Source of the DNA: Chlamydoabsidia padenii
Taxonomy: Eukaryota; Mucoromycota; Mucoromycetes; Mucorales; Cunninghamellaceae
Direction of reading: 5' to 3'
Assembly (NCBI GenBank): GCA_025330725.1
Contig: JAIWND010000019.1
Span: 186,001-250,000 of the forward strand
Length of the DNA: 64,000 nt
The first letter of the stretch is position 1. Every line of letters begins with the position of its first letter. A program made the position numbers and the translations under genes. Below the pieces are notes generated by a model that saw only the letters and a program-made list of their open reading frames with translations, searched no databases and was not told the DNA's origin. Of the stretch, positions 45,172-55,091 are shown piece by piece.

Positions 45172-47233
45172 TCATTTCCGTAGAGTGGGCAGGTTTTTGT
45201 TCCGTTTGTATATGGCCAAAGGATCCAGATCACTAAAGGCAGCCCCACTACTTGTTGTACATGGGTTCTTGGTGATAAGTTTGCTGAATTGGTGCGATTC
45301 ACTGGAAGATGCTGATTGAGAAGTGGTGGTGGATATTTGAGTCATAAGATCTTCATCGTCATTGACATCAACAAAAGGCTGCGTTTTCACCCATTCCTCA
45401 ATCATCGTTGAGTGATGCTTATCTATAAAAAAAAAGGCGAGTTGATCAGTAGATGACATGCGTACAATTTTTTCTTTTTTTATATCACTTGCCATTGTCT
45501 AAAGAAGAATCATGTTGGTGTTGAGGCTGTGAATGTTGAGGTGTTGACGGTAGAGTGGATGCGCGTGAGACAGATGAATCAATGCTAGGTCCGAAAGATA
45601 TCTGGCGTAATGCTGCATAAGGATCAGTGGACGAATCACCTGTTTTGACTTTTACTGGTGACTTGGAGAGAGTAATGGACCTGACAGCAGATAGCATCTG
45701 TTCATGTCGTCGTTCTTCTTCTTCATGGTGCGTGCGCAAGGCTGAGTAAGGATCTTCATGTTGTGATTGGATAGACTGATCTGGTAAGGCAACTGAAGGA
45801 CCTATTATAAAAGCACAAAGTATAAGGAATCGTGTATTTATGCAAACTATGCCTTCTTACCTGTGTTCTCTTTACGAGAGACAGTGGTTGGTTTGATGTG
45901 CAATCCATCATCGTTTACATTGTTTGTTTTGTTGTCCTTGTTGGTAACTGTGCTGGAATAGATAGGTAAAGTAGTGTTACCATTAGGTGTAGCCATGTTT
46001 CGAGAAACATAGGGTGTTGATTGGGTTGTAGTTGGTCGCGATGGTGTCAATTCTGAGAGATCCGCAAAAAATGAATGTGTTGTTGGTTGCCGGTTGGTCG
46101 TGGGGATTATGGAGAGAGGTGTGGTTGGTGATAAGGGTGACAAGTCTGATAAAAACAGTTTGCACTGATTAGTTTCTTTGTCTTTTCTTTTCTTTTCTTG
46201 TAAGCACTTGTGAGTCTATTTGTCTTACCTTTGGGTTGCTTGAAAGGTGTCAGATTAGGTTGAGGCTGATGAGAAGTCTATGAAGAAGAAAAGTATGTGT
46301 CCGTTTTTAGATATTATTGTGTCACAAAGCATCGGTGGGCTTATTTTTTTTTTTAATACCATGATGAGTGGCGCCGTTTGGATTGTTGGTTGTGGAACTT
46401 TATTGATAGATGTAAGGTCCAAGGGTTTAGGAATAGTATTCAAACGTTGACCTTCTTTTACTTGAATAGTAATACCACCAGGAGTATTGTTTTCAATGGT
46501 TGCCCGCCGACGCCGTGCCTGTTGTCGAGGAAGACCTTCCTAAATGCATCAAGTTGGCGTTAAAAAACAAAGAGTAGTTTTGCTTGTTTATAATTTACCT
46601 CTGTAAACAATTCGTTTATCCGTTGTTTAATAGCTTGATCATTAGAAACGGCCAAATCACGGTTAAGCCATTTCTTTTCATAATACTTTTGTCGCATAAA
46701 AGCACGCACTTCACCATCCGATTCGGGTTCAGGAGTATCTGTCGTGTTGTATCCACAGCTTAACCAGATCCGTCCTGCAATACCATTTCCACCCAATTCC
46801 AAAGCTACCAGTTCGGGTCCACTGAATTTACTTGCTGATATAGATTTAACACGGTGTCCAACTTCACGTCTATTCACCGAAAAGAAAGAGTTAGGTTAGT
46901 GGCTGCACATTTTTTTTTTTGTTTCATGTTTCAACTTACACTAGACCAGAGCAGCGGGTGCAGATAAACGTTTGTAAAGTAGTATTGACAAAAAAAGGAC
47001 TCTATAAGAACTGGATTAATTACATTGCAAAAATCATTCTTTTGCTTTTTACCTTTGTGGGGCAATCAAAGCATTTTTTGTTTTCAGGTAAGCGGAGCAA
47101 GTCTCTGAGCAACCTAAAAGAAAGAAAAAAAAAAAAAGAGAGAGTAAGGTTGATTCCATTAGTGATACGGGGTACTTCTTCCTTACTTGGCATTTTTCTC
47201 TTCTTGTTTCTTCAAAAGTATTGAAGATGTCAT
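45172..47233 (-). CDS. ArfGAP-domain protein
   Basis: Nine minus-strand exons: 47187-47233, 47053-47113, 46940-47001, 46599-46869, 46360-46539, 46229-46277, 45861-46145, 45493-45801, 45172-45422; 504 residues. The zinc finger is Cys30-x2-Cys33-x16-Cys50-x2-Cys53 with the catalytic Arg at 58 (CTRCSGLVREVGHRVKSIS), the ArfGAP signature that stimulates GTP hydrolysis by Arf GTPases in vesicle traffic. MRQKYYEKKW resembles the AGFG/Gts1-like end of the domain. The rest is disordered and Thr/Ser/Pro-rich, with repeated DPY(S/A)ALR motifs (DPYSALR, DPYAALR). The intron between exons 8 and 9 starts GCAAGT, a GC-AG intron. Subfamily uncertain. Confidence 0.9.
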
Positions 47234-47964
47234 GTTTTCTTGAGTGAGGATTAATAAAGTGAAAGAGAAGTGAGAAAGAGGATAGTACGACTTGACCTTT
47301 TTCTTTTTTCTGGCAGGATAATTGAAATCCCGATCTTGTTACCAACATCTCAAAAAGGCAGTTCCAGTATGATGTTATCCCAGGATCTCAATTCAAATAA
47401 TATGATCTCTCACTGCGAACAAAAGATCAAGTCCTGGATATATCCATTGGGTATGCTTTACAATCTTCATTATTCCATGTTGCATCACAACATTCACTGC
47501 CTTCTGAGGGAATGCGCCTAAACATGGCCAGTAGGCGGGAATTGAATTAAGCTCATTGAAGCCCAGCGGGATTTAAAATCCATGAAAATCATGCATCGGT
47601 AATACCTCCCAGTGAGGAATGTCTTTTTCGGTTAAACATAATGTAGAGAGAGAGAAGGGTAGAGTCACTGATTTGATTTTATCCAATTCTAATCAACAAG
47701 ATATTTCATAAGTGTTGAAGTAGGAGTGACAAATTCAGTAAGCAAGTATTAAGGAATCTATAAAATACTAATCATGATCATATTTTTACGCAAAATCAAT
47801 ATCCGTTATATACATACGTAGAAAAGAAAAGTGTTCAAATACAAAGAGGCAATCATAATTATTATAAAGAAGAGATAAAAAGACAATGGTTTTTATTTCA
47901 TGAGAGTAATCAACAATCCGGGATGACTATACTAAGTTAAAGGGAGGAGAAGAGGAGACAATCA
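47234..47964. other. Intergenic region upstream of the ArfGAP gene
   Basis: Three copies of the recurrent element lie here (47321, 47534, 47566), the last beside AATCATGCATCGG. No gene is seen for the latter two. Confidence 0.45.
47321..47335 (-). promoter_or_regulatory. Recurrent element upstream of the ArfGAP gene
   Basis: ATTGAAATCCCGATC on the plus strand, 88 bp upstream of the ArfGAP start. Confidence 0.45.
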
Positions 47965-48622
47965 TCAATGACCGGAGAGGAGTGGTGTACGTTCACCAAT
48001 TCTTCGCGACCAACGACCAAACCGATGATTTACACGCTCCAGCCAATTAGGGATCAAAGTACGAGCCACGGCGCTGACCAAGATACCAACCACAATCAAA
48101 GATACGGTATGAGTAGGGTCTGATGATCCAACAGACGAGAATGCAAGTAGCCTACAAAACAAACAACAAGGTACATTTCATTAATTCCTCCTCCTCCAAG
48201 ACTATCATTCTTTCTGATTCCACTTACCATGCTGTGCTAGAGGCATAAACCCAATCCTTTCGATGAGAATAATCCACCAGATGAAGAGCAACAAATCCAA
48301 GTACAACTACAAGAGCTGTTTGAGCCTATTAAATTATGATGATGAGTAAATGTAGTTCGTGTGAGTATGTGAGGAGTTTGACTACATACTATGTCATTGT
48401 TCTTTGTTTGGTCGATTGATTTGAATAAAGTGTGCAAGGTATCAAATAAGGTGATGGCAGTCAAGATGGAGAAGGGTGCATTCAAAAAGGCATGATCGGT
48501 GGTATTTCGAGGAGGGTAGTTTCGTAGACGATGGTATATAAAGATCAACGTTGCGAATTGCCAAAGAAGTCCGACAAATGCAAACCAGGTCAAATGGAAC
48601 ATCTACAAGAGTGCTGGTTAGT

Positions 48623-48675
<53 letters not shown>

Positions 48676-49144
48676 GTGGTGCCATTTGTGCAACAATAAC
48701 AACATCAGCCATAACTTTTTTTTTTTTTTTTTTTTTCTTACCTGAAAAGTGGCAATACCTGCATTCAAAAGAGCAATCAAGAAATACCAATAGCCAATAC
48801 CATCAAGAACATCTGATAAAAAAAACAAAGAAGGAGACAAAGTTAGTTGAGTAATAATGTAGTATGAATAATGTGTTATAAAAAGACATACCTTTAGGAG
48901 CACTGGGAAGCCATTGATAGATGGTCATACCAATTAACAAAAAGTGAAGTAATGCCACCAAAACGATTTCAATCTGTTTCTTCCAAATTCTAAAAACAAT
49001 AAAAAATTACAGTTAGATGGTACGAGGTGGATGACTGTTCACTTGATTGACTTACAAAGCAAGGATACCATACTGAGAGTATCCAAATAGCAAGATAGTA
49101 GCAAGTGTATTGGCTAGTTTGATTTTGATATCTAGGTTCGCCAT
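47965..49144 (-). CDS. Multi-pass membrane protein of unknown function
   Basis: Six minus-strand exons: 49056-49144, 48892-48989, 48742-48812, 48390-48602, 48228-48325, 47965-48151; 251 residues. About seven hydrophobic segments (e.g. IEIVLVALLHFLLIGMTIY, YWYFLIALLNAGIATF, WFAFVGLLWQFATLIFIY, AQTALVVVLGFVALHLV, VSLIVVGILVSAVA) with short loops, and a basic Arg-rich tail ending RTPLLSGH. Trp/Tyr at segment ends recall TspO-like or DUF1774-like proteins, but I cannot assign a family. The exon phases all close and the protein is continuous, so the gene is real; function unknown. One intron carries a 49-nt A tract and an opposed T tract. Confidence 0.75.
48624..48737 (-). repeat. Opposed A(49) and T(~20) tracts within one intron
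   Basis: A at 48624-48672 and T at about 48717-48736 on the plus strand, both in the same intron, able to pair as a hairpin in DNA or pre-mRNA. Confidence 0.7.
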
Positions 49145-49871
49145 AGTTTACAAAGAGAATAAAAAGAGTGATAAAAGAAAAAAGAAGAAAAGAAAAGAAA
49201 GAAGTAAGAGTAAAATAAAATAAAAAAAAAATGAAGATACGAAACTCCGACACACTGCGCACTTTTTGAAATGGCACCTGTGAAATTCAAAGGAAAGCAA
49301 TATTTGATCGACATCACCGAGATTACTCTTTAATAAACTACTACTACTGCTTTAATGTTATCAATAGTAAAATGTACATAAACACTGTTTTGGTTGTATT
49401 AATGTTCCAGTATTTGGTATGAAGGATCAATGAAGAAAGGGATATACTGGTGAGATGAAATTCTCAATCATAATGCAAAGTAGTGGTATGTATGATTATG
49501 CATCAAACAGAATTGCTCACTATTCCTTTTGTTCAGAGTGAGAGAGGGCCTACCACACCATTAGCCCTGTACTATCATCCTTTCACATAAGTCGGGATTT
49601 AAATTTCTCGACCGAGGTTCTGCATAATTTATTTTTATTTCGTTCATAGTAATGTGGTATTCCCTAATGACAATTGTTATATAAATGATATAATACATAG
49701 AAAGACAGCATATGATGATGATGATGATGAGGATGATGAGGATGATCCGAGATAATACATGAAAACAAAAGGCAATACCTCCTTTATTATTCGGTAACTT
49801 TATAAAGACTAAGTAAAAAAAAAAAAGCTACACTAAAAAGATAAACTAAACTAGACTAAACTAAATCCAGA
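49145..49871. other. Intergenic region
   Basis: Between the membrane protein start and the 3' end of the aldehyde dehydrogenase (both minus). It contains a near-palindromic copy of the recurrent element at 49591-49612 and a GATGAT/GAGGAT microsatellite at about 49710-49748. No gene seen. Confidence 0.45.
49591..49612. repeat. Near-palindromic copy of the recurrent element
   Basis: GTCGGGATTTAAAT followed by TTCTCGAC; the two ends pair with mismatches around a central ATTTAAAT. Not near a called start codon. Confidence 0.5.
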
Positions 49872-52041
49872 TTATTGGGAAGAGGAGCCACCGAAGAAAA
49901 CTTGGACGGATGCACCCAAAAAATTTTTGATAGTTTGAGCCTTGGCTATGAAAGAGGAAGGTAGACCATAGATGAGCACACTAAACATATTATACTTGTC
50001 GTCATTGTAAGGAGGATATCTGGCAATCATGGCGCTTTCCAAATTGGTTGATTTGATCATCGTACTGCGTTCATGAGAGAAGGTATCAAAAGACTTGTCA
50101 CCGTGATAGTTGCCCATGCCAGATGCGCCCACACCACCAAAAGGCAAAGATGCTTCCAAGATATGCATTAATGTATCATTGACCAATACACCACCCGAAG
50201 TTGTTTGTTCGATCACTAAAAAGACATATAAAGATGAGGAAGGGGGATTTGTACGAGTTACTTTTATATCTATCACTTACCATGATTGATCTCGGTCTTC
50301 TTGTCACCAAAGATGTATGTGACCAAAGGAGATGGCCTTAAAACAAACAAACAAATATAAAAATAAAAATAAAAGTCATCAGTAAGTAATTCATGAATTG
50401 GTTTGTACTTACTTTGAGTTGATGATATCAATGGCTTCATCCACATCATCCACAGGCACTACAGGTAAAATTGGACCAAATATTTCATCTTCCATTATAG
50501 CCACACCGTTCGCGGGAGCAGGATAAATGATAGTAGGAGCAATAAAGAGATCGTCGCGATTAGTCTGACCACCAATTATTACATTTGTTGGATCCACTTC
50601 GTCAAGAGCATTCTTCAAACGATCAAATTGGCGATGATTGATGATACGACCATAGGAATCACTCTTTTCAGGATATTCACCATAAAATTCCTTGATTGAC
50701 TTTTGGAGTAATTCCACCAGATTTTCAGCATGGTCACGTTGGACAAGAATATAGTCAGGTGCAACACAGGTCTACATAGCGGACGGTTAATACAAGTTTA
50801 TTATCACCACTGCATATTATCTTACCTGGCCATTGTTGTAATATTTCCCCCATGCGATTCGATTGGCGGTGACTTGGCTGATAGCATCAGGTGCGACATA
50901 AGTGGGAGATTTACCACCTAATTCCAATGTAACAGGTGTCAAGAATTTGGCAGCCTTTTCCATAACAATACTTCCAACTTTTCCATTGCCAGTATAGAAG
51001 ATATGATTCACATGTTGATCTATAATTATAATAATAATAAAGATGTCATTGGTTAATGAAAGTTGATCCGATGCGTGCTTTTTTTTTTCTTTTGTTTTTA
51101 CCCAAAAGAACAGTTGTTTCATCCACTCCACCGTTGATGATTTTGAATGAGCGTACATCAATGTAACTCGTCAATGTTTTGGCAAGTAAAGCAGAAGTAT
51201 GAGGAGACACTTCTGATGGCTAAGGTAAACAGGAGTTTAACTGCTGTTGCTTTCCCCTCCCTTGTCCATCATTCCTTACCTTGAGAATCACACAATTACC
51301 AGCAGCAATGGCACCCACAATTGGCATAAGAGTTAAATGGATCTAATCAATAGTAAAAAAAAAAAAAAACATTTGATTTTCAAATCAGGTGATCATCTTA
51401 CAGTAGACTGGATTAAAGAAGGGTCTTACAGGATAGTTCCAAGCACCTAACCATGAAAAGATATTAGTCTAACGATAATAACCAATACATGATTCATACT
51501 TGTTCTTACCGATAACCAAAACAACTCCTTTGGGTTCTTTACGGATATAGGTGGTGTCTGTGGCATGAATCCAATATAATTTCTTGGGAGAAACCGGTTT
51601 CGCCAAGCGGTCCAGATTCTAAAAAAAAAAAAGAGAGAGTAAACAAGTTAATTCCAGGCATATGACCAAAACCATAAACGTCATACTAGTTTCACTTACT
51701 TCAATTAGATACTTGCATTCATTGATGACGGGAGCAATTTCAGCCAGGACTTCCATACGATGCTTCTTCAAGTCATTCCAGATTGCCTTTTCAATTTCGT
51801 TTTCGTTTTCCTGCAAGTAGCAAATGATTTGTTTGAGTTGATTTTTGCGATAAGACAGGTCTTTTGTTGCACCTATAAGGATGAGAAACAGTAATGGTTT
51901 AGGTAATGACTTTTTTTATATTCTGGGTATCATTCTTTTAGTTAGTGTCTCAAGTTGACATTTACCTGTTTTGTAGAATCGTCGGGCATCCTCAACGATA
52001 GTAGGGATTTCTTGAATTGAAGTATACTGAAGTTCAGCCAT
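49872..52041 (-). CDS. Aldehyde dehydrogenase, class 3 / fatty aldehyde type
   Basis: Ten minus-strand exons: 51966-52041, 51700-51872, 51510-51618, 51430-51446 (17 nt), 51280-51342, 51102-51219, 50826-51019, 50413-50771, 50281-50336, 49872-50215; 502 residues. Catalytic Cys252 in NNGQTCVAPDY and Glu217 in TLELGGKSP are present, with LKPSEVSPHTSALLA and FYTGNGKVG of the NAD fold, EIFGPILPV, and PFGGVGASGMGNYHG near the end. The 17-nt exon supplies the WNYP motif. The order fits the ALDH3 group, which oxidises medium- and long-chain aldehydes. The hydrophobic tail is weak, so membrane anchoring is uncertain. Very confident on family, less on substrate. Confidence 0.94.
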
Positions 52042-52656
52042 AGTAGGTGAGAGAAGGAAAGAAAGAGAAAGAGTGCCACAAAAAATGGGAAGGGTTTTTT
52101 TTTTAAGTAAAAAAAGGAGGCATACAAAATGTTCAATGCCCGATTTGTGTGACACTATACTTTTTGATCCTTTAACTTGACGCCCACTCTTTGCATTGAT
52201 CTGATCTCCTTTTGCCAAAACTGCAAAGCAAATGGTTGATCACTATAAAAGTCTGATAACTATCGCCTAACTTCAAATTACTTTACATTAGAACTATAGA
52301 TAAAATAAAAGTAAGATGATTATGAATCCAGTTAGCCGTATTGACCGATGGTCCAGCTGATTAAGGGAAAATACATCACAACTATGTAATGATGTTTTAC
52401 CTTGAAAAAAAAAAAATATGCAGAGCAATACATCCGATTGTAAAAAGCCAAGTGATATGTTGTGCAGGCACTTCGGCAAACGCTTTTCTCCGACGGCGTT
52501 TGAAATCTATATGGGTGGAGGTATCATCCAATCAAAACAAGAAGCAGGGGCGGGATGTGAATAGGAAGGGCGGCTCTTTCGGGCCGATCTTTTTTAAACA
52601 TTTCATTCCTGGTTTCAAGAAAACTTCTTTTGTCTTTTTTTTAAAAACCTGAAGCA
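52042..52656. other. Divergent intergenic region
   Basis: Between the aldehyde dehydrogenase and the AIG1-like gene. Recurrent-type copies at 52494-52507 (CGGCGTTTGAAATC) and 52547-52562 (GGGGCGGGATGTGAAT). No gene seen. Confidence 0.45.
52494..52507 (+). promoter_or_regulatory. Recurrent element upstream of the AIG1-like gene
   Basis: CGGCGTTTGAAATC, 150 bp upstream of the start, with a weaker GGCGGGATGTGAAT copy 95 bp upstream. Confidence 0.4.
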
Positions 52657-53543
52657 ATGGATGAACTTATATTTAATGTGCTTGCCTTGTCTTGCAATCT
52701 TTATGGTCTCTTCACTATCCAGGAAGAAGGTCCTGACATGGGTTATGGTGGTCAATTTCAGGTACAGTAAAAAAAATAAAATAAAATAACAATTTGAAAT
52801 CCCCTCGTTAACATGTATTCTCTCATCCACCCCCTTTTTTTTTGCATCTTTTGTATCGACTAGTTTTTAACGATATTGGGATTGACAACTTCGACCTTGG
52901 CCATGACATTCAAACTCGCACGCTACATTAGTCCCAGTTTGTTTCAAGGTAATACACAAAATAGGAAATCCATTGTGGTGGATTAAAACTGTTGTACTTT
53001 TTAGGACCCTATATGATACTCTCTAATCTTGCTACACCTGTAAGTACTCACCATAAAGGGGGTTTAGTATATGTATAAATTAACAATTGATTCTTTCATT
53101 GTGGGGTGTGTGTGTGTGTGTGAAATAGGTGGAAGGGTTAATCAGTGTATTGTATTGGTCAATTGTATTATACGATCGCGATCTGTTGGTACCCAAAGAT
53201 ATCGCATTCCAACTACCCTTATCCTTGGATCTGGCACTACACCTGTGGCCCACTTTGTTTTTATATTTTGATCTCTTTGTGTATAAACCGGGCTTCAAGC
53301 GATCTCTATCGGATATTGCATGTCTCATGTCCTTTGCCGTTGGTTACTTTTTTTGGACTCGACATTGCTTTACAAAAAACAACTTTTATCCTTATCCATT
53401 CTTGGCCTTCTTTACTGATCCGCAAAGGTTGGTCTTCTTTTGTATTTGTGGTGCTCTTGCCTCGGTGATGTATCTTGGAGGTAATGATTGGCGGGAAAAA
53501 AAAAAAAAAAAGTAGGATGAACGTGGTCCACTAACAACCATCA

Positions 53544-53574
<31 letters not shown>

Positions 53575-53645
53575 GTCTTTGTCTTTTAGGTGCCTATGCT
53601 CACTCACTGTATCATATGAACAATACTAAATCGAAGAAATTGTAG
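52657..53645 (+). CDS. AIG1/FAR-17a family membrane protein
   Basis: Five exons: 52657-52761, 52864-52948, 53005-53039, 53129-53480, 53590-53645; 210 residues. About six hydrophobic segments, and the family signature: GLISVLYWSIVLYDRDLLVP followed by LPLSLDLALHLWPTLFLYFD, with the conserved His in LHLWP. Mammalian members (AIG1, ADTRP) are threonine hydrolases of fatty-acid esters of hydroxy fatty acids. The function in fungi is inferred only from the family. All exon phases close and the C-terminus is basic (NTKSKKL). The 5' splice region of the third intron is near a (TG)n repeat. Confidence 0.9.
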
Positions 53646-53921
53646 TCTAGTCTAGTTTAATAGTTTATTTATATCCATGTTGACTAAAAATAAAGGGACG
53701 CATTACACTGTCTTATCACTAAAAAGAAGGAGTAAGGGTACAATAGTGTACATGTCTATGATGCCATTTTAAGTTGATTCAAGGCATCATGCCCATCAAA
53801 CATTATAAAAACTATAATGTTAAAATCCATCCATTTTATTTCCGATTAATTAATAAAAACAAACTATCTACAGTACTATCAAATCAAAACTAAACTATAT
53901 TTCCAAATATTCAACCGATCC

Positions 53922-54816
53922 CTAGGAAGCCTTTGTTGATCCGAATCCACCAAAGCCCATCATTTTTGCCATTTCGTCGTCATCGTTGCTTTGGGTTTCT
54001 TGTTTTTCAGCCTTCTTTTGTCGTTTCCGTTCCTTCCTGCGCAATTTTTCGTCGTGTTCTTGTTGTTTTGCTTCTTCCACTCTTGATTGTAGATCTATAA
54101 AGAGCCATATCAAGGCAAACGTGAAAGGTGAGTATGACAAGTCTTTCCCGCCTGTCTTGACTCGTTTACCATATTCTTTCTTCGAATCCGGTTCTTCCTT
54201 TTTCCGTTTCAGGGCCTCCAAGCGTTCTTTCACCGAGGAGACTGAGGCCCGTTCCACCTTCATTGACACACCTAGTTTCGATTGATCTACATTCATAGCC
54301 ACGCTATTGATAAGTCAAGTGTTCACAACCCGCCCCCGTCTTTTTTGTAATGATACTTACGTCTTCGACCATTGATATGATCCATATAGCCTTTACTATC
54401 TTTAAAGACAGAGTCACATAGTTCGCAATAGAATCCAGGTTGACTCTTGTTCCCCGCGCCACCAGTAACTAATTGCATCTTGCCGACGTTTTCATCCAGC
54501 ACCACTTTTTCTTCACGATGTTTTAATAATGTCTTTGGTTGTTCAGGTGCTTCATTCTTGTCTTTGAGAGGAGGAAGACCACGTTTCTTTCGGTCGGCGT
54601 TGATGGCGTCTAATCGTTCCTTTGCTTCTCGTTGTGCTGCTCGTTCGGCATATTCCGCTTTATCCCATGTTCGTCTAAAGTCGGTATCTTTCTATAATAA
54701 CATAAAAACACCCAATAGTTAAATCATGACAAGTGCGTTGTGGTTACAGTATATATAAACTTGGGGAAGAAGATTGAAACAACACTTACAGCTTTTCCAG
54801 CACCGTAGGCAGACAT
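53922..54816 (-). CDS. SNU23: U4/U6.U5 tri-snRNP protein SNU23 / ZMAT2
   Basis: Four minus-strand exons: 54790-54816, 54361-54691, 54170-54286, 53922-54094; 215 residues. A matrin-type C2H2 zinc finger has Cys98, Cys101, His114 and His120 (CELCDSVFKDSKGYMDHING). The flanks match human ZMAT2: FRRTWDKAEYAERA at the start, LGVSMKVERASVSSVKERLE after the finger, DDEMAKMMGFGGFGSTK at the end. The intron before exon 3 must use the AG at 54287-54288, not the AG 17 nt earlier, because only this choice supplies His120 and keeps the frame. It is a component of the precatalytic spliceosome. Very confident. Confidence 0.95.
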
Positions 54817-54893
54817 TATTTGTTGTTGATTAAGAAGGAGAGGAAGGGAAGCAAGACTGGGAAAATTCGATTTCAGTTTTTTTTTAATCCATT

Positions 54894-54915
54894 GTCGGGA
54901 TTTTAAAATTTCGAC
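54894..54915 (-). promoter_or_regulatory. Near-palindromic recurrent element upstream of SNU23
   Basis: GTCGGGATTTTAAAAT followed by TTCGAC, centred 88 bp upstream of the SNU23 start. Similar in design to the copy at 49591. Confidence 0.5.
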
Positions 54916-55091
54916 AGCCCCACTGCCCCTGAATAATACCAACATTGTCAAATCACAAAAGACAGTTACAAGATTAAGTTTATTTCAATAGAATAGATAA
55001 AGTAATTATAAGCAAATAATATATGATGAAATTAAAAAGTGTGGTGGAGATCTGTGGTATAAAATGGAGGAGTATAGTCTAAGTAATATAT

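Noticed and set aside
48531..48903. Frames with poly-Lys or poly-Phe runs
   Set aside because: These are translations of the A and T homopolymers inside an intron of the membrane protein gene.
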